64,000 nucleotides of DNA from Cryomorpha sp963748925 (GCA_963748925.1 CAVVKG010000009.1:620001-684000), one strand, 5' to 3'; positions 28,401-37,392 are shown, numbered from the stretch's first letter. Made by a program: numbers and translations. The notes: generated from the sequence alone by a model not told the origin.

Positions 28401-28674
28401 CTCACGTGGAGTAATGGAGAAATGCAGCATGTGTGTACAACGAATTCAGGCTGGAAAGCTTGATGCGAAGATAAAAGGAGAGCCCGTGCAGGATGGAGCT
28501 GTAATTACTGCTTGTGCAGAAGCTTGTCCAACAAATGCAATTTCATTTGGCGACCTAAATGATACAAAAAGTACAATTGCCGGTGATGAGGGCGATAATC
28601 GTTCTTATCACGCACTTGCAGAAATAGGTGTTAAACCTAGTGTGAGTTATAAAGTTAAAGTGCGAAACACATAA
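25477..28674 (+). CDS. actB: Alternative complex III subunit ActB, molybdopterin-oxidoreductase-like plus Fe-S domain
   Basis: A 1065-residue periplasmic subunit. The N-terminus carries a Tat-like segment (RRDFLKFLGFSVTAATVAAC, near residues 51-70) with a possible lipidated Cys. Residues about 85-780 resemble molybdopterin oxidoreductases, though ActB proteins are known not to hold molybdopterin. The C-terminal part is ferredoxin-like with cysteine clusters CIGCSACVTAC, CQHCNHAPC, CIGTRYCANNC, CSMC and ACAEAC, enough for three [4Fe-4S] and one [3Fe-4S] clusters as in other ActB. It is the central electron-transfer subunit. Confidence 0.93.
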   Translation: MAENKKYWVGLEELNETKEFQEASLNEFTQDAKSVDEFLSDTGLDKTTTNRRDFLKFLGFSVTAATVAACETPVIHSVPYLNKPEQITPGVPTYYASTFFDGYDYASLIVKTREGRPIFLKGNRKHGINQGALTARVNSSVLSLYDGSRLKGPKMEGNDVAWSDLDSSLKSELSAVANSGKDIVLLTGTIISPSTQKAIQEFKSAFGGDVRVVTYDPISRYGIRKANQASFGKSFIPDYDFSKAKTIVSVDADFMDNWLLHNQYVPQYAKTRNPQGEWMSKHYQFETRLSLSGSNADVRVPITPSQEGNVVMAIYNKIAKLTGSASMSGSTDGLPAAAIENAANSLYSNRGKSLFICGSNDPNVQVIANAINSALGNYGTTISTDVETFINQGNDEEVMQLVSDMNAGTVGALLIHGDINPVYSLPNSDDFLTGLSSVGLTLSFSGWADETSSKCKYICPDHHYLESWNDFYPKTGHSSLAQPTISPLYKTRQFQESLLTWSGNTTSYHDYIRSVWQDYSASIGDASILFEDFWFNALRNGSVSVKVPSADWSAEVAQGSVSAAAGKLSGGTPDANTFEVVLHTKVGIGNGAHATNPWLQELPDPISKITWDNYIAMNPADVEAMGFNMHLGQELPASLAKLTVNGKSVTLPVVPQPGQKKGTVSMALGYGRGSGQEDIGKAAYRSMPYGGYEVDDEGRKVIIGKNVYPFVALVNGAMSYNLTGATIEGVAGGYPIASTQTHHTLMGRDSIVRETTFSTFKSAPKEVYNPAHELVVRENGIATKKDVDEVDIWAAHPVKGVGHRWGMSIDLSTCIGCSACVTACHSENNVPVVGKDEIRRGRDMHWMRIDRYYSSDMSLEKGAEMGEGIIDTYRDMEVPEFENPTTVFMPMMCQHCNHAPCETVCPVVATTHSNEGLNQMTYNRCIGTRYCANNCPFKVRRFNWFNYKAYDKFAKVNPAQDATARMVLNPDVTVRSRGVMEKCSMCVQRIQAGKLDAKIKGEPVQDGAVITACAEACPTNAISFGDLNDTKSTIAGDEGDNRSYHALAEIGVKPSVSYKVKVRNT

Positions 28675-28700
28675 ACGTAACTTCTGAAACATAGCATAGA

Positions 28701-30074
28701 ATGCATAAAGAAGCTGCCATAAGAGAACCGTTGATACTTGGTAATAAAACGTACCATGATATCACTACGGACGTAATAGGCCCAATAGAAAATAAGGCAC
28801 CCAAAGGATGGTATGTCTTGATTACCATTGCCGGACTCATCGCCCTATGGGGTGTAGGTTGTATCCTCTATTTGATAGCAACAGGTATTGGTACCTGGGG
28901 TTTGAATAAAACAGTAGGATGGGCTTGGGATATCACCAACTTTGTTTGGTGGGTAGGTATCGGTCATGCCGGAACGCTAATCTCTGCCGTATTGCTTTTA
29001 TTCCGTCAAAAATGGCGTATGGCCATTAACCGTTCTGCGGAGGCGATGACAATTTTTGCTGTAATGATGGCCGCAGTTTTCCCAGGTATTCACATGGGGC
29101 GTATCTGGCTGGCTTATTTCGTTTTCCCATTGCCCAACCAATTTGGATCGCTGTGGGTTAACTTCAACTCTCCCTTGTTATGGGATGTATTTGCGATCAG
29201 CACATACTTCAGCGTTTCACTCGTGTTTTGGTATATCGGTCTGATTCCTGACTTTGCTACCATTCGCGATAGAATGACAAAACCTGTATCTAAGAAGGTT
29301 TATGGATTATTAAGCTTCGGCTGGTCCGGAAAAGCAAAACACTGGAGCAGATTTGAAGAGGTCTCATTGGTGTTGGCCGGATTGGCAACGCCACTGGTAT
29401 TTTCGGTACACTCTATCGTATCTATGGACTTTGCAACCTCGGTTATTCCGGGATGGCACACCACCATTTTCCCTCCTTATTTTGTATCAGGTGCGGTATT
29501 TTCAGGATTTGCAATGGTACTTACCCTTCTTCTGATTATGAGAAAGGTAATGCATCTCGAGAACTACATCACCCGGAAACATGTGGAGTACATGAACATT
29601 GTAATCATTGTTACGGGATCTATCGTTGGGGTGGCATACCTTACTGAGTTGTTTATTTCCTGGTATTCTGGTGTGGAGTATGAATCGTATGCGTTTATTA
29701 ACAGGTTTAGTGGTCCTTATTTATGGGCGTACTGGTCTATGATGACATGCAATGTTGTTACACCACAGCTGTTTTGGTTTAAGAAAATTCGAACCAACTT
29801 TATATTAACGTTTATCCTCTCAATTGTAGTTAACATAGGTATGTGGTTTGAGCGATTTGTAATTATTGTTACCTCGCTTCACCGTGATTACTTACCATCA
29901 AGCTGGTCTATGTTTCACCCTACCTGGGTTGATATAGGAGTCTTTATTGGAACTATTGGAATTTTCTTCTTTTTGTTCCTTTTGTTTGCAAGATTTTTCC
30001 CGGTTCTCGCCTTGAATGAGCTTAAATCCATTTTAAGATATTCTGGTGAAGCACAAAAAAATGAGAAACACTGA
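28701..30074 (+). CDS. actC: Alternative complex III subunit ActC, NrfD-like quinol-binding membrane protein
   Basis: A 457-residue integral membrane protein with about ten hydrophobic helices, NrfD/PsrC-like. It begins with the short soluble stretch REPLILGNKTYHDITTDV typical of ActC. In ACIII this subunit forms the main quinol oxidation site. Its stop overlaps the actD start (TGATG), pointing to translational coupling. Confidence 0.93.
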   Translation: MHKEAAIREPLILGNKTYHDITTDVIGPIENKAPKGWYVLITIAGLIALWGVGCILYLIATGIGTWGLNKTVGWAWDITNFVWWVGIGHAGTLISAVLLLFRQKWRMAINRSAEAMTIFAVMMAAVFPGIHMGRIWLAYFVFPLPNQFGSLWVNFNSPLLWDVFAISTYFSVSLVFWYIGLIPDFATIRDRMTKPVSKKVYGLLSFGWSGKAKHWSRFEEVSLVLAGLATPLVFSVHSIVSMDFATSVIPGWHTTIFPPYFVSGAVFSGFAMVLTLLLIMRKVMHLENYITRKHVEYMNIVIIVTGSIVGVAYLTELFISWYSGVEYESYAFINRFSGPYLWAYWSMMTCNVVTPQLFWFKKIRTNFILTFILSIVVNIGMWFERFVIIVTSLHRDYLPSSWSMFHPTWVDIGVFIGTIGIFFFLFLLFARFFPVLALNELKSILRYSGEAQKNEKH

Positions 30075-30631
30075 TGGCTGAAATGAAACACATGAGTAAG
30101 GTCATTCACGTCATGTTTGATGACGACTATAAACTAATAGGAGCTGCAAAGAGTCTTGTAGCCGATGGGATACACATTAAAGATGTTTACTCTCCATTTC
30201 CTATTCACGGTATTGATCCTATTATCGGGATCAAGCGCACACGTATAGCGATAGTTTCCTTTATGTTTGGATCTCTCGGTTTGTGTCTGGCTCTTTTGGG
30301 AATGTGGTATTTTATGATTGAAGACTGGCCCATGAATATTGGTGGTAAGCCAAGTTTTAGTCTCATACAGAATATACCATCTTTTATACCGGTAACATTT
30401 GAGTTTACTGTGCTTTTGGCTGCGCATGGAATGGCCATCACTTATTTGATAAGAAATGGTACCCTTCCGGGGATGCCAGCAGTAAATCCGGATCCAAGAA
30501 CCACGGATGACAAGTTTGTAATTGAGATTACCGATGAAGAGAATCCTGGAGTTTCCAGTGAATCAATGGGCGATAGGCTTAAGTCATTGGGAGCAGTTGA
30601 AATTAATGAAAAACAATTGGCTAAGAGATGA
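30074..30631 (+). CDS. actD: Alternative complex III subunit ActD (DUF3341)
   Basis: A 185-residue membrane protein with two hydrophobic helices (about 59-80 and 105-125) flanked by soluble N- and C-terminal parts, matching DUF3341. The N-terminal DDDYKLIGAAKSLVADGIHIKDVYSPFPIHGID is characteristic. ActD is a small accessory subunit of ACIII near the ActC interface. It overlaps actC by 1 nt and actE by 4 nt. Confidence 0.92.
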   Translation: MAEMKHMSKVIHVMFDDDYKLIGAAKSLVADGIHIKDVYSPFPIHGIDPIIGIKRTRIAIVSFMFGSLGLCLALLGMWYFMIEDWPMNIGGKPSFSLIQNIPSFIPVTFEFTVLLAAHGMAITYLIRNGTLPGMPAVNPDPRTTDDKFVIEITDEENPGVSSESMGDRLKSLGAVEINEKQLAKR

Positions 30632-31299
30632 AGATAAGGAAGTCAATAGAAGTAAAAGGAATTTTTGCCGCTGCTCTTGCGCTAGTTGTATTGAGCGGTT
30701 GTATACGCGATGAGCAAAGTCCGGGGTATGAATATATGCCGGATATGTACCGCAGCCCGGCTATAGAAGCTTATGTAGACTATGGTGAAATCAGAGATTC
30801 CATTTTCGAAGATTTGAATACTACCATGTCGGCGCGTCAGCCGGTTGCAGGTACTGTTCCTTTTTCAGGAAGTGCGATGAACGATATTCCATATACCATT
30901 CCCAATACAACGGAAGGGTACGAGCTGGCAGGTGAGATTTTAAAATCACCTTATCCTCAATCAGAAGAAATAATAGCTGAAGGAACCACTATCTACTCCA
31001 ATTTTTGTGTTCAGTGTCATGGGGCAAAAGGAGAAGGTGACGGAGCCGTAGTTACTAAAGGAAATCATCCACCACCACCGGCATATAGTGGTACTTTGAA
31101 AGATCTTCCTGAAGGGAAAATGTTTCATACTATTACATATGGTAAAAATTTAATGGGTGCTCATGCTGGGCAGCTATCAAAATCTGACCGATGGAAAGTA
31201 ATAGCTTTCGTAAAAACGCTTCAAAACCCCGATGCAAAGGAAACTGAGCAAAAGGAGACTGCGGCAGACTCAACAAACACGGCAGAAGTGCCTAATTGA
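30628..31299 (+). CDS. actE: Alternative complex III subunit ActE, monoheme cytochrome c lipoprotein
   Basis: A 223-residue lipoprotein: lipobox LSGC with Cys25, then a c-type heme motif CVQCH (Cys127-His131) in a cytochrome c domain with KMFHTITYGKNLMGAHAGQL near the axial Met. ActE should pass electrons to the oxidase. It overlaps actD by 4 nt (ATGA). Confidence 0.92.
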   Translation: MKIRKSIEVKGIFAAALALVVLSGCIRDEQSPGYEYMPDMYRSPAIEAYVDYGEIRDSIFEDLNTTMSARQPVAGTVPFSGSAMNDIPYTIPNTTEGYELAGEILKSPYPQSEEIIAEGTTIYSNFCVQCHGAKGEGDGAVVTKGNHPPPPAYSGTLKDLPEGKMFHTITYGKNLMGAHAGQLSKSDRWKVIAFVKTLQNPDAKETEQKETAADSTNTAEVPN

Positions 31300-32603
31300 T
31301 AATCGAATTTAAAGATCAGGAAATGAATTTCGTTTTCTCTAACAGAGCCAAATTAGTATCGTATATCCTCATGATTGTGGGTGCGATTGCCATCATAGCC
31401 GGATTTTTCGTGTATGGTGATAATCATCATGCAAGGTGGTGGTCAAACATGATGATTAATGGTTTTTACTTCCTGGGAATTTCCCTCGGAGCGCTATTTT
31501 TCTACGCACTCCACTTCGCGACAGAAACAGCCTGGGCTGTTCTTTTACGCAGAGTTATGGAGGCTGTTTACTCATTTATACCGTATGCTTCGGTAGTAAT
31601 GATAATCGTTTTTATAGGATCTACATTTCACTGGAATCATGTTTACCATTGGATGGACGAAGCTGCAATAATGGAATTTGTTGCTGAAGGCTCGCACGAT
31701 GATGGTGCACATGCTGAGTACTTCCATACAATGGAAGAAGCAGAGGCTGCTGGTGTCGCCGCTGTTGCGAATCCGCACTACGACAAACTGATTGCAAATA
31801 AAACGGCATATCTTAATACACCATTCTTTTGGATTAGAACCCTTGTTTACTTAGCCACTTTTATATTCTTTGGAAACTGGTTTCGCCGCAGGTCTTTGAA
31901 AGAAGATGAGGAAGGAGGAACTGATCTACACATTAAAGGTTATAAGCGGTCAGCAATCTACTTGGTTTTATTTGCTGTGTTCTCATCTACCTTGTCATGG
32001 GATTGGCTTATGTCTATAGATACTCACTGGTTTAGCACACTTTACGGTTGGTATGTCTTCTCAGGAATGTGGGTTTCAGGTATGAACATAGTTACCATTC
32101 TTACTTTATACCTAATTTCTAAGGGATATCTAAAAGATATTAACTCCAGCCACCTGCAGGATATGGGGAAATGGGTTTTCGCATTGAGCTTTTTATGGTC
32201 TTACCTTTGGTTCTCACAGTTTATGCTGATCTGGTATTCCAATATCCCCGAAGAGGTAACGTATTTTATTACGCGAATAGAAGAGTATAAAGTGCCGTTT
32301 TTTGGAATGTTTATAGTTAATTTTGCGCTTCCGATGATTGCTTTAATATCAAGAGATGCAAAAAGAAACCCAGGATTTTTGATCGCTATTGGAACAATTA
32401 TCTTTATAGGACATTATATGGATACATATATGCTAATTGTACCTGGTGTTCAAGAGAAGTTTAGTTTTGGTTGGATGGAAATAGGCTTTTTGCTTGGTTT
32501 TATGGGGTTGTTTATTAATAGAGTGTTTTCTGCACTCACTAAGGCACCGCTCGAGCCACAACATTCGCCTTATTTGGAAGAAAGTTTACATCACAGCATT
32601 TAA
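31296..32603 (+). CDS. actF: Alternative complex III subunit ActF, membrane protein
   Basis: A roughly 430-residue NrfD-related membrane subunit with about ten hydrophobic helices. The open frame begins at a TTG (31296) overlapping the actE stop, but the ATG at 31323 (MNFVFSNRAK) is the likelier start and gives 426 residues. ActF is the paralogue of ActC that supports the complex and its link to the oxidase. His-rich surface segments (YGDNHHARWW, EGSHDDGAHAEYFH) lie in loops. Confidence 0.9.
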   Translation: MIIEFKDQEMNFVFSNRAKLVSYILMIVGAIAIIAGFFVYGDNHHARWWSNMMINGFYFLGISLGALFFYALHFATETAWAVLLRRVMEAVYSFIPYASVVMIIVFIGSTFHWNHVYHWMDEAAIMEFVAEGSHDDGAHAEYFHTMEEAEAAGVAAVANPHYDKLIANKTAYLNTPFFWIRTLVYLATFIFFGNWFRRRSLKEDEEGGTDLHIKGYKRSAIYLVLFAVFSSTLSWDWLMSIDTHWFSTLYGWYVFSGMWVSGMNIVTILTLYLISKGYLKDINSSHLQDMGKWVFALSFLWSYLWFSQFMLIWYSNIPEEVTYFITRIEEYKVPFFGMFIVNFALPMIALISRDAKRNPGFLIAIGTIIFIGHYMDTYMLIVPGVQEKFSFGWMEIGFLLGFMGLFINRVFSALTKAPLEPQHSPYLEESLHHSI

Positions 32604-32632
32604 TTAGAGTAAGATATTATTAGATATTTATC

Positions 32633-33844
32633 ATGGAGAAACTGCTTTTAGTACTGGTAATCATTCTCGCGGTAATTGGTATAGCTCAAATTGCTAAAGT
32701 TTACCAGCTATCAATCAGTATTGGGAATAAGCGTGAGGAAGAAATTTCACCTACAGCAAATAAGGTTAATGGTAGATTGCTTCTGCTATTTTGTATTGCA
32801 TTGTTTGCTTTTTTCATTTGGGAACTGTTTGCTTACCGCCACCTTTTGTTACCGGTAGCTGCATCAGCCCATGGTGCCGAGGTAGATACGCTGCTTAATT
32901 TCAATTGGGCAATCATATTTACGGTGTTTTTTATCGTTAACTTTTTGCTTTTCTACTTTTCTTATAAGTATTCTTATAATGCAAAGCGAAAAGCATATTA
33001 TCTCGCACATAACAACAAGCTAGAGCTTATCTGGACTGTTATTCCTTCAATTGTACTTGCTATTATCATAATTTATGGTTTGCGCACATGGAATCAAATT
33101 ACCGACTTTGATGGCGGCGAGGATTCTATAACAATTGAGCTTTATGCCCGTCAGTTTGACTGGACCGCCCGTTATACAGGAGATGACAACGAACTGGGAG
33201 ATTTTAATTTCACAATGATTACCGGAACGAATCCTTTAGGGGTAATTACCAATGAGAACATAGATGTACGCATTGAGGAGTTACAGACTGAAATTGAAAA
33301 GAATGAAGAGGAGCTTCTAACAAGTATACTTCCCGATAGTCAGGTGGAAGAGATAGAAGAAACAATTGGAATGCGAAGAAGGCAGTTGGCGAGAGTATTA
33401 TCATTTAAAGAAGGTGGTAGAGATTTCTCTAATGCTGACGACGATATTATAGTTAAAGGAGAATTTCACATTCCGGTAAACCGGGAGGTTATGTTTAACA
33501 TCCGCTCCAGCGATGTAATACACAGTGCTTTTATGCCTCATTTTAGAGCGCAGATGAATGCAGTACCGGGTATGACAACTAACTTCAAGTACACACCTAC
33601 TATCACGACAGATAGTATGCGTACAATTCTTGATGATCCTGATTTTGAATACATATTACTTTGTAATAAGGTTTGTGGTTCGGCACATTACAATATGCAA
33701 ATGAATATTATAGTAGACTCGGAAGAGAACTACCAAAAATGGCTTTTGGATCAAAAAACCTTTGCTGCCACTCAGCTTGGACAAGTAGTGCCAAAACCAG
33801 ATACTAGTAGATTAGAAGAAGAACGTATAATTGCAGAAAAATAA
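32633..33844 (+). CDS. coxB: Cytochrome c oxidase subunit II
   Basis: A 403-residue subunit II. Two hydrophobic hairpin helices (about 49-65 and 90-115 after an extra N-terminal helix) precede the periplasmic cupredoxin domain. The CuA ligands sit in CNKVCGSAHYNM: Cys344, Cys348, His352, Met355. Residues about 210-265 form a charged helical insertion (IEELQTEIEKNEEELL) between the first beta strands and the CuA core, absent from standard subunit II. It follows the ACIII genes by 29 bp, consistent with an ACIII-oxidase supercomplex. Confidence 0.93.
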   Translation: MEKLLLVLVIILAVIGIAQIAKVYQLSISIGNKREEEISPTANKVNGRLLLLFCIALFAFFIWELFAYRHLLLPVAASAHGAEVDTLLNFNWAIIFTVFFIVNFLLFYFSYKYSYNAKRKAYYLAHNNKLELIWTVIPSIVLAIIIIYGLRTWNQITDFDGGEDSITIELYARQFDWTARYTGDDNELGDFNFTMITGTNPLGVITNENIDVRIEELQTEIEKNEEELLTSILPDSQVEEIEETIGMRRRQLARVLSFKEGGRDFSNADDDIIVKGEFHIPVNREVMFNIRSSDVIHSAFMPHFRAQMNAVPGMTTNFKYTPTITTDSMRTILDDPDFEYILLCNKVCGSAHYNMQMNIIVDSEENYQKWLLDQKTFAATQLGQVVPKPDTSRLEEERIIAEK

Positions 33845-33860
33845 TTGAAAAAAATCGCTT

Positions 33861-35648
33861 ATGGCAGCTATAACTGAAGCACACGCCTCGGAGCACGCGC
33901 ATCACCACGCTAAAGAGAGCTTTGTATCGAAATACGTGTTTTCGCAAGATCACAAGATGATCAGTAAGCAGTTTCTGATCACTGCTATATTCATGGCTAT
34001 AATAGGTATGATGTTGTCAGTGTTCTTTAGGCTGCAGCTTGGATGGCCCGGTGAAGGCTTTGAAATATTAAACTATTTTCTTGGAGATAAGTGGGCGCCC
34101 GATGGTGTCCTGGATAGAAATATGTATCTCTCGTTGGTAACCATACATGGTACCATTATGGTATTCTTTGTACTTACCGGTGGTTTGAGTGGTACATTCA
34201 GTAATTTGCTTATTCCATTGCAAATCGGTGCAAGAGATATGGCATCCGGTTTTCTTAATATGCTTTCATATTGGTTTTTCCTACTCTCTAGTATTATTAT
34301 GATTGCTTCGCTCTTTGTGGAAACTGGAGCGGCTAGTGGTGGATGGACTATATATCCTCCTCTCAGTGCTTTGCCACAGGCTATGCCTGGTTCAGGACTT
34401 GGAATGACACTATGGCTTGTGAGTATGGCGATATTCATCGCGTCATCACTATTGGGAAGTTTGAACTATATCGTTACCATTCTCAATCTGCGTACCAAGG
34501 GTATGAAGATGACGAGATTGCCGCTTACCATTTGGGCATTCTTTATTACTGCTGTTTTGGGAGTTCTTTCTTTTCCTGTGTTATTCGCAGCAGTTCTTCT
34601 GCTAATCATGGATAGATCTATGGGAACAAGTTTTTACCTCAGCGATATTTACATCGGTGGTGAAGCGCTTGACCCTGTGGGAGGAAGTCCTATTCTTTAC
34701 GAGCACCTTTTCTGGTTCCTGGGGCACCCTGAAGTATATATTGTACTTCTACCTGCGCTAGGTATAGCATCAGAGGTTATATCAACTAATTCACGAAAAC
34801 CTATTTTCGGGTACCGTGCAATGATTGGATCGCTACTGGCTATTGGGTTTCTTTCGTTTATCGTTTGGGCTCACCACATGTTTATTTCAGGAATGAACCC
34901 ATTCCTCGGTTCGGTATTCGTTTTTACAACGCTCCTTATTGCTATACCCTCTGCAGTAAAAGCTTTTAACTACATTACTACACTGTGGAAAGGTAATATC
35001 ATTTTTACTCCTGCCATGTTGTTCTCCATTGGACTGGTTTCAACATTTGTAACAGGTGGTTTAACAGGTATTATTCTGGCTGATGCCACATTGGATATCA
35101 ACGTTCACGATACCTATTTCGTTGTAGCGCACTTCCACGTTGTTATGGGTCTTTCTGCCATCTTTGGTATGTTCTCCGGTATTTATCACTGGTTCCCAAA
35201 AATGTATGGTCGAATGATGAATAGCAAGCTGGGATACGCACACTTTTGGCTTACCATTATAGGTGGATATGGGGTATTTTTCCCTATGCACTTTGTAGGA
35301 ATTGCCGGTGCTCCTCGTAGGTATTATCAGTATTCTGATTACCCGATGTTCGACGGTCTGCAAGATTTGAATGTTCTAATAAGTATGTTTGCCATTATGG
35401 CGGCATTTGCTCAGGCCTTATTCTTATTCAACTTCTTCTATTCTATTTTCAAGGGACAAAAATCAGTTCAGAATCCCTGGAAATCCAACACACTGGAATG
35501 GACTACGCCTGTTGAACATATTCATGGAAACTGGCCCGGACCGCTTCCTGTTGTTCACAGATGGCCGTACGACTACAGCAAGCCTGATAAAGAGCTTGAC
35601 TATGTTCCACAAACGGTTCCACTAGGGCCGGATGAAGAGGAACATTGA
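33861..35648 (+). CDS. coxA: Cytochrome c oxidase subunit I
   Basis: A 595-residue heme-copper oxidase catalytic subunit with 12 or more helices. The heme and CuB ligand region is seen in WFLGHPEVYI (CuB His with the cross-linked Tyr), WAHHMF and HDTYFVVAHFHVVMG. The WGHPEVY-type Tyr and the glutamate after it fit the A family. It receives electrons via subunit II. No subunit III or IV gene follows; a terminator closes the operon 20 bp downstream. Confidence 0.94.
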   Translation: MAAITEAHASEHAHHHAKESFVSKYVFSQDHKMISKQFLITAIFMAIIGMMLSVFFRLQLGWPGEGFEILNYFLGDKWAPDGVLDRNMYLSLVTIHGTIMVFFVLTGGLSGTFSNLLIPLQIGARDMASGFLNMLSYWFFLLSSIIMIASLFVETGAASGGWTIYPPLSALPQAMPGSGLGMTLWLVSMAIFIASSLLGSLNYIVTILNLRTKGMKMTRLPLTIWAFFITAVLGVLSFPVLFAAVLLLIMDRSMGTSFYLSDIYIGGEALDPVGGSPILYEHLFWFLGHPEVYIVLLPALGIASEVISTNSRKPIFGYRAMIGSLLAIGFLSFIVWAHHMFISGMNPFLGSVFVFTTLLIAIPSAVKAFNYITTLWKGNIIFTPAMLFSIGLVSTFVTGGLTGIILADATLDINVHDTYFVVAHFHVVMGLSAIFGMFSGIYHWFPKMYGRMMNSKLGYAHFWLTIIGGYGVFFPMHFVGIAGAPRRYYQYSDYPMFDGLQDLNVLISMFAIMAAFAQALFLFNFFYSIFKGQKSVQNPWKSNTLEWTTPVEHIHGNWPGPLPVVHRWPYDYSKPDKELDYVPQTVPLGPDEEEH

Positions 35649-35667
35649 TAATCAAAATATAAATTTT

Positions 35668-35696
35668 AAAGCCGCGCAGAAATGTGCGGCTTTTTT
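35668..35696 (+). terminator. Intrinsic terminator after coxA
   Basis: Stem AAAGCCGCGCA / TGTGCGGCTTT with one G-U pair and a GAAA loop, followed by a T tract. Confidence 0.88.
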
Positions 35697-35984
35697 AGTT
35701 TTAGATGCTTTGGCATTTAAATTGAATACCGTCAAGACGTCGTGGATAGCGTAGTCAAGGTTCGAGATTAAAAGTTTCTTAGTTTAAGGCTATGTATTCA
35801 TTCTCGCCATACAGAGACTCATTCAGGGCGCAAAGTTGGTAAAGCCGTGTAGACATGTGTTTTTAAAACGGGGCAGGTGCCAGAAGGTTATGTGATTTTT
35901 TATCCCGAAAACTTCTCATTCCTATTTTCAATCTCTCATCATTTTTAGCCCAATACAAACCTGAACTTCATTATATTTGAGGCG
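35697..35984. other. Intergenic region before ruvB
   Basis: About 290 bp without a gene between the coxA terminator and ruvB. Apart from the -7 box next to the ruvB start, I see nothing recognisable. Confidence 0.5.
35972..35979 (+). promoter_or_regulatory. Possible -7 box immediately before ruvB
   Basis: TATATTTG fits TAnnTTTG and ends only 5 bp before the ATG at 35985. The expected transcription start falls on or next to the start codon, which would make the mRNA leaderless. A -33 TTG is not seen. Confidence 0.5.
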
Positions 35985-37007
35985 ATGGATGAAGATTTTG
36001 ATTTGCGCGATTCGGCGTCCTATTCTGACGCGGAACTGGACAGGGTTTTAAGACCGAAAACATTTGGTGATTTTTCCGGGCAAGAGAAGATACTTGAGAA
36101 TCTCAAGATATTCGTAACAGCCGCTATGAATAGAGGGGAGGCCTTAGATCACGTTTTACTTCACGGACCGCCTGGATTGGGAAAGACAACACTTGCCAAT
36201 ATTATCTCTCAAGAGTTAGGAGTTGGATTTAGGGTAACTTCCGGACCCGTGCTTGACAAGCCGGGTGATTTGGCTGGCCTATTGACCAATCTAGAAGAGA
36301 ATGACGTTTTGTTTATTGATGAGATCCATCGGCTTTCGCCAATAGTTGAAGAGTACCTATACTCGGCGATGGAAGATTTCAAAATCGATCTTGTTATCGA
36401 TACGGGGCCTAATGCCAGGACAGTTGAGATAAGCCTCAATCCATTTACCCTTATTGGTGCTACAACGCGCTCAGGACTGATTACTGCACCTTTACGGGCC
36501 CGATTTGGGATCAATGCGCGCCTTTCTTATTACTCGCATGATGTGCTGGCCACAATTGTAAAGCGGAGCTCTGATATTTTGAATATTCCGATTCAAAACA
36601 ATGCTGCTCACGAAATTGCCCGCCGATCAAGGGGTACACCTCGTATTGCCAATGCTTTACTGCGACGCGTGCGTGATTTTGCTCAGGTAAAGGGAACCGG
36701 GGTGATTGATCTGGAAATATCCAGAATAGCACTGGAAGCGCTGGAAGTAGATGCTTATGGACTCGATGAGATGGACAATAAGATACTTGCTACAATTATA
36801 GATAAGTTTAAAGGCGGGCCGGTAGGGCTAACTACAATTGCAACAGCGGTGGGTGAAGACTCGGGAACGATCGAAGAAGTGTATGAGCCTTTCTTAATTC
36901 AGGAAGGATTCCTAATGCGCACACCGCGCGGAAGGCAAGCTACGGAGGCGGCCTATAAGCATCTGGGGAGAACGCCAAGGGCAGACCAGGGTGAATTTGG
37001 GTTTTGA
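35985..37007 (+). CDS. ruvB: Holliday junction branch migration helicase RuvB
   Basis: RuvB (340 residues), the AAA+ motor of the RuvAB branch migration complex. Walker A GPPGLGKTT is at 61-69, Walker B and sensor region IDEIHRLSP at 111-119, and the C-terminal winged-helix end includes MRTPRGRQATEAAYKHLG. ruvA lies 8 kb downstream in the window, not adjacent, as is common in Bacteroidetes. Confidence 0.96.
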   Translation: MDEDFDLRDSASYSDAELDRVLRPKTFGDFSGQEKILENLKIFVTAAMNRGEALDHVLLHGPPGLGKTTLANIISQELGVGFRVTSGPVLDKPGDLAGLLTNLEENDVLFIDEIHRLSPIVEEYLYSAMEDFKIDLVIDTGPNARTVEISLNPFTLIGATTRSGLITAPLRARFGINARLSYYSHDVLATIVKRSSDILNIPIQNNAAHEIARRSRGTPRIANALLRRVRDFAQVKGTGVIDLEISRIALEALEVDAYGLDEMDNKILATIIDKFKGGPVGLTTIATAVGEDSGTIEEVYEPFLIQEGFLMRTPRGRQATEAAYKHLGRTPRADQGEFGF

Positions 37008-37039
37008 TGAAATGAGGCCGATAATATTAGGGACTCAAG

Positions 37040-37068
37040 AAAAAAAAAGCGCTTCAAAATGAAGCGCT
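37040..37068 (-). terminator. Terminator of the 66-residue gene, overlapping its stop codon
   Basis: A 9-bp perfect stem AGCGCTTCA / TGAAGCGCT with an AAA loop (37048-37068). On the minus strand it is followed by a long T run (37040-37047), so it terminates the leftward 66-residue gene. The stop codon TGA and the last four codons lie inside the hairpin. Confidence 0.8.
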
Positions 37069-37254
37069 AATATTTGATTCAAATACTTCTAAAATTAAAT
37101 CTTTGTAGAGAACACCGAATGTTACCAGGCACCAGGCCTTTAAGACAACGCGTTCATTAGGTTTTACCCAGTTGTAAGCTTTTTTAAGCTCCTTTTTAAA
37201 GAGTAATCTGTCAAAGCTTACTTTTTGCAGAATCTGCTTACTTAGTTCTAACAT
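37054..37254 (-). CDS. Small conserved-looking hypothetical protein
   Basis: A 66-residue ORF with a pattern I believe recurs in Bacteroidetes: KVSFDRLLFKKELKKAYNW followed by ERVVLKAWCLVTFG. It is a compact, mostly helical basic protein without signal peptide. Support for being real: an ATG start, an in-gene terminator at its end and a normal composition. No function is known to me. Confidence 0.6.
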   Translation of the reverse strand: MLELSKQILQKVSFDRLLFKKELKKAYNWVKPNERVVLKAWCLVTFGVLYKDLILEVFESNISASF

Positions 37255-37392
37255 TATCCAGCAGTTTTAGGTTTCGTTTTTGAAGGTACTACATTAACGT
37301 GATATTTTCGTGGATGTTATCTGATATTTCGACGGATTAACAAATTTTTAAGGCAGGTTATAGCATATGATCTGTAAACCAGTTTGTTAAAC

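Noticed and set aside
25477..28674. Formate dehydrogenase or other molybdenum enzyme
   Set aside because: The full act gene order A-B-C-D-E-F and the fused Fe-S domain identify ActB, which does not carry molybdopterin.
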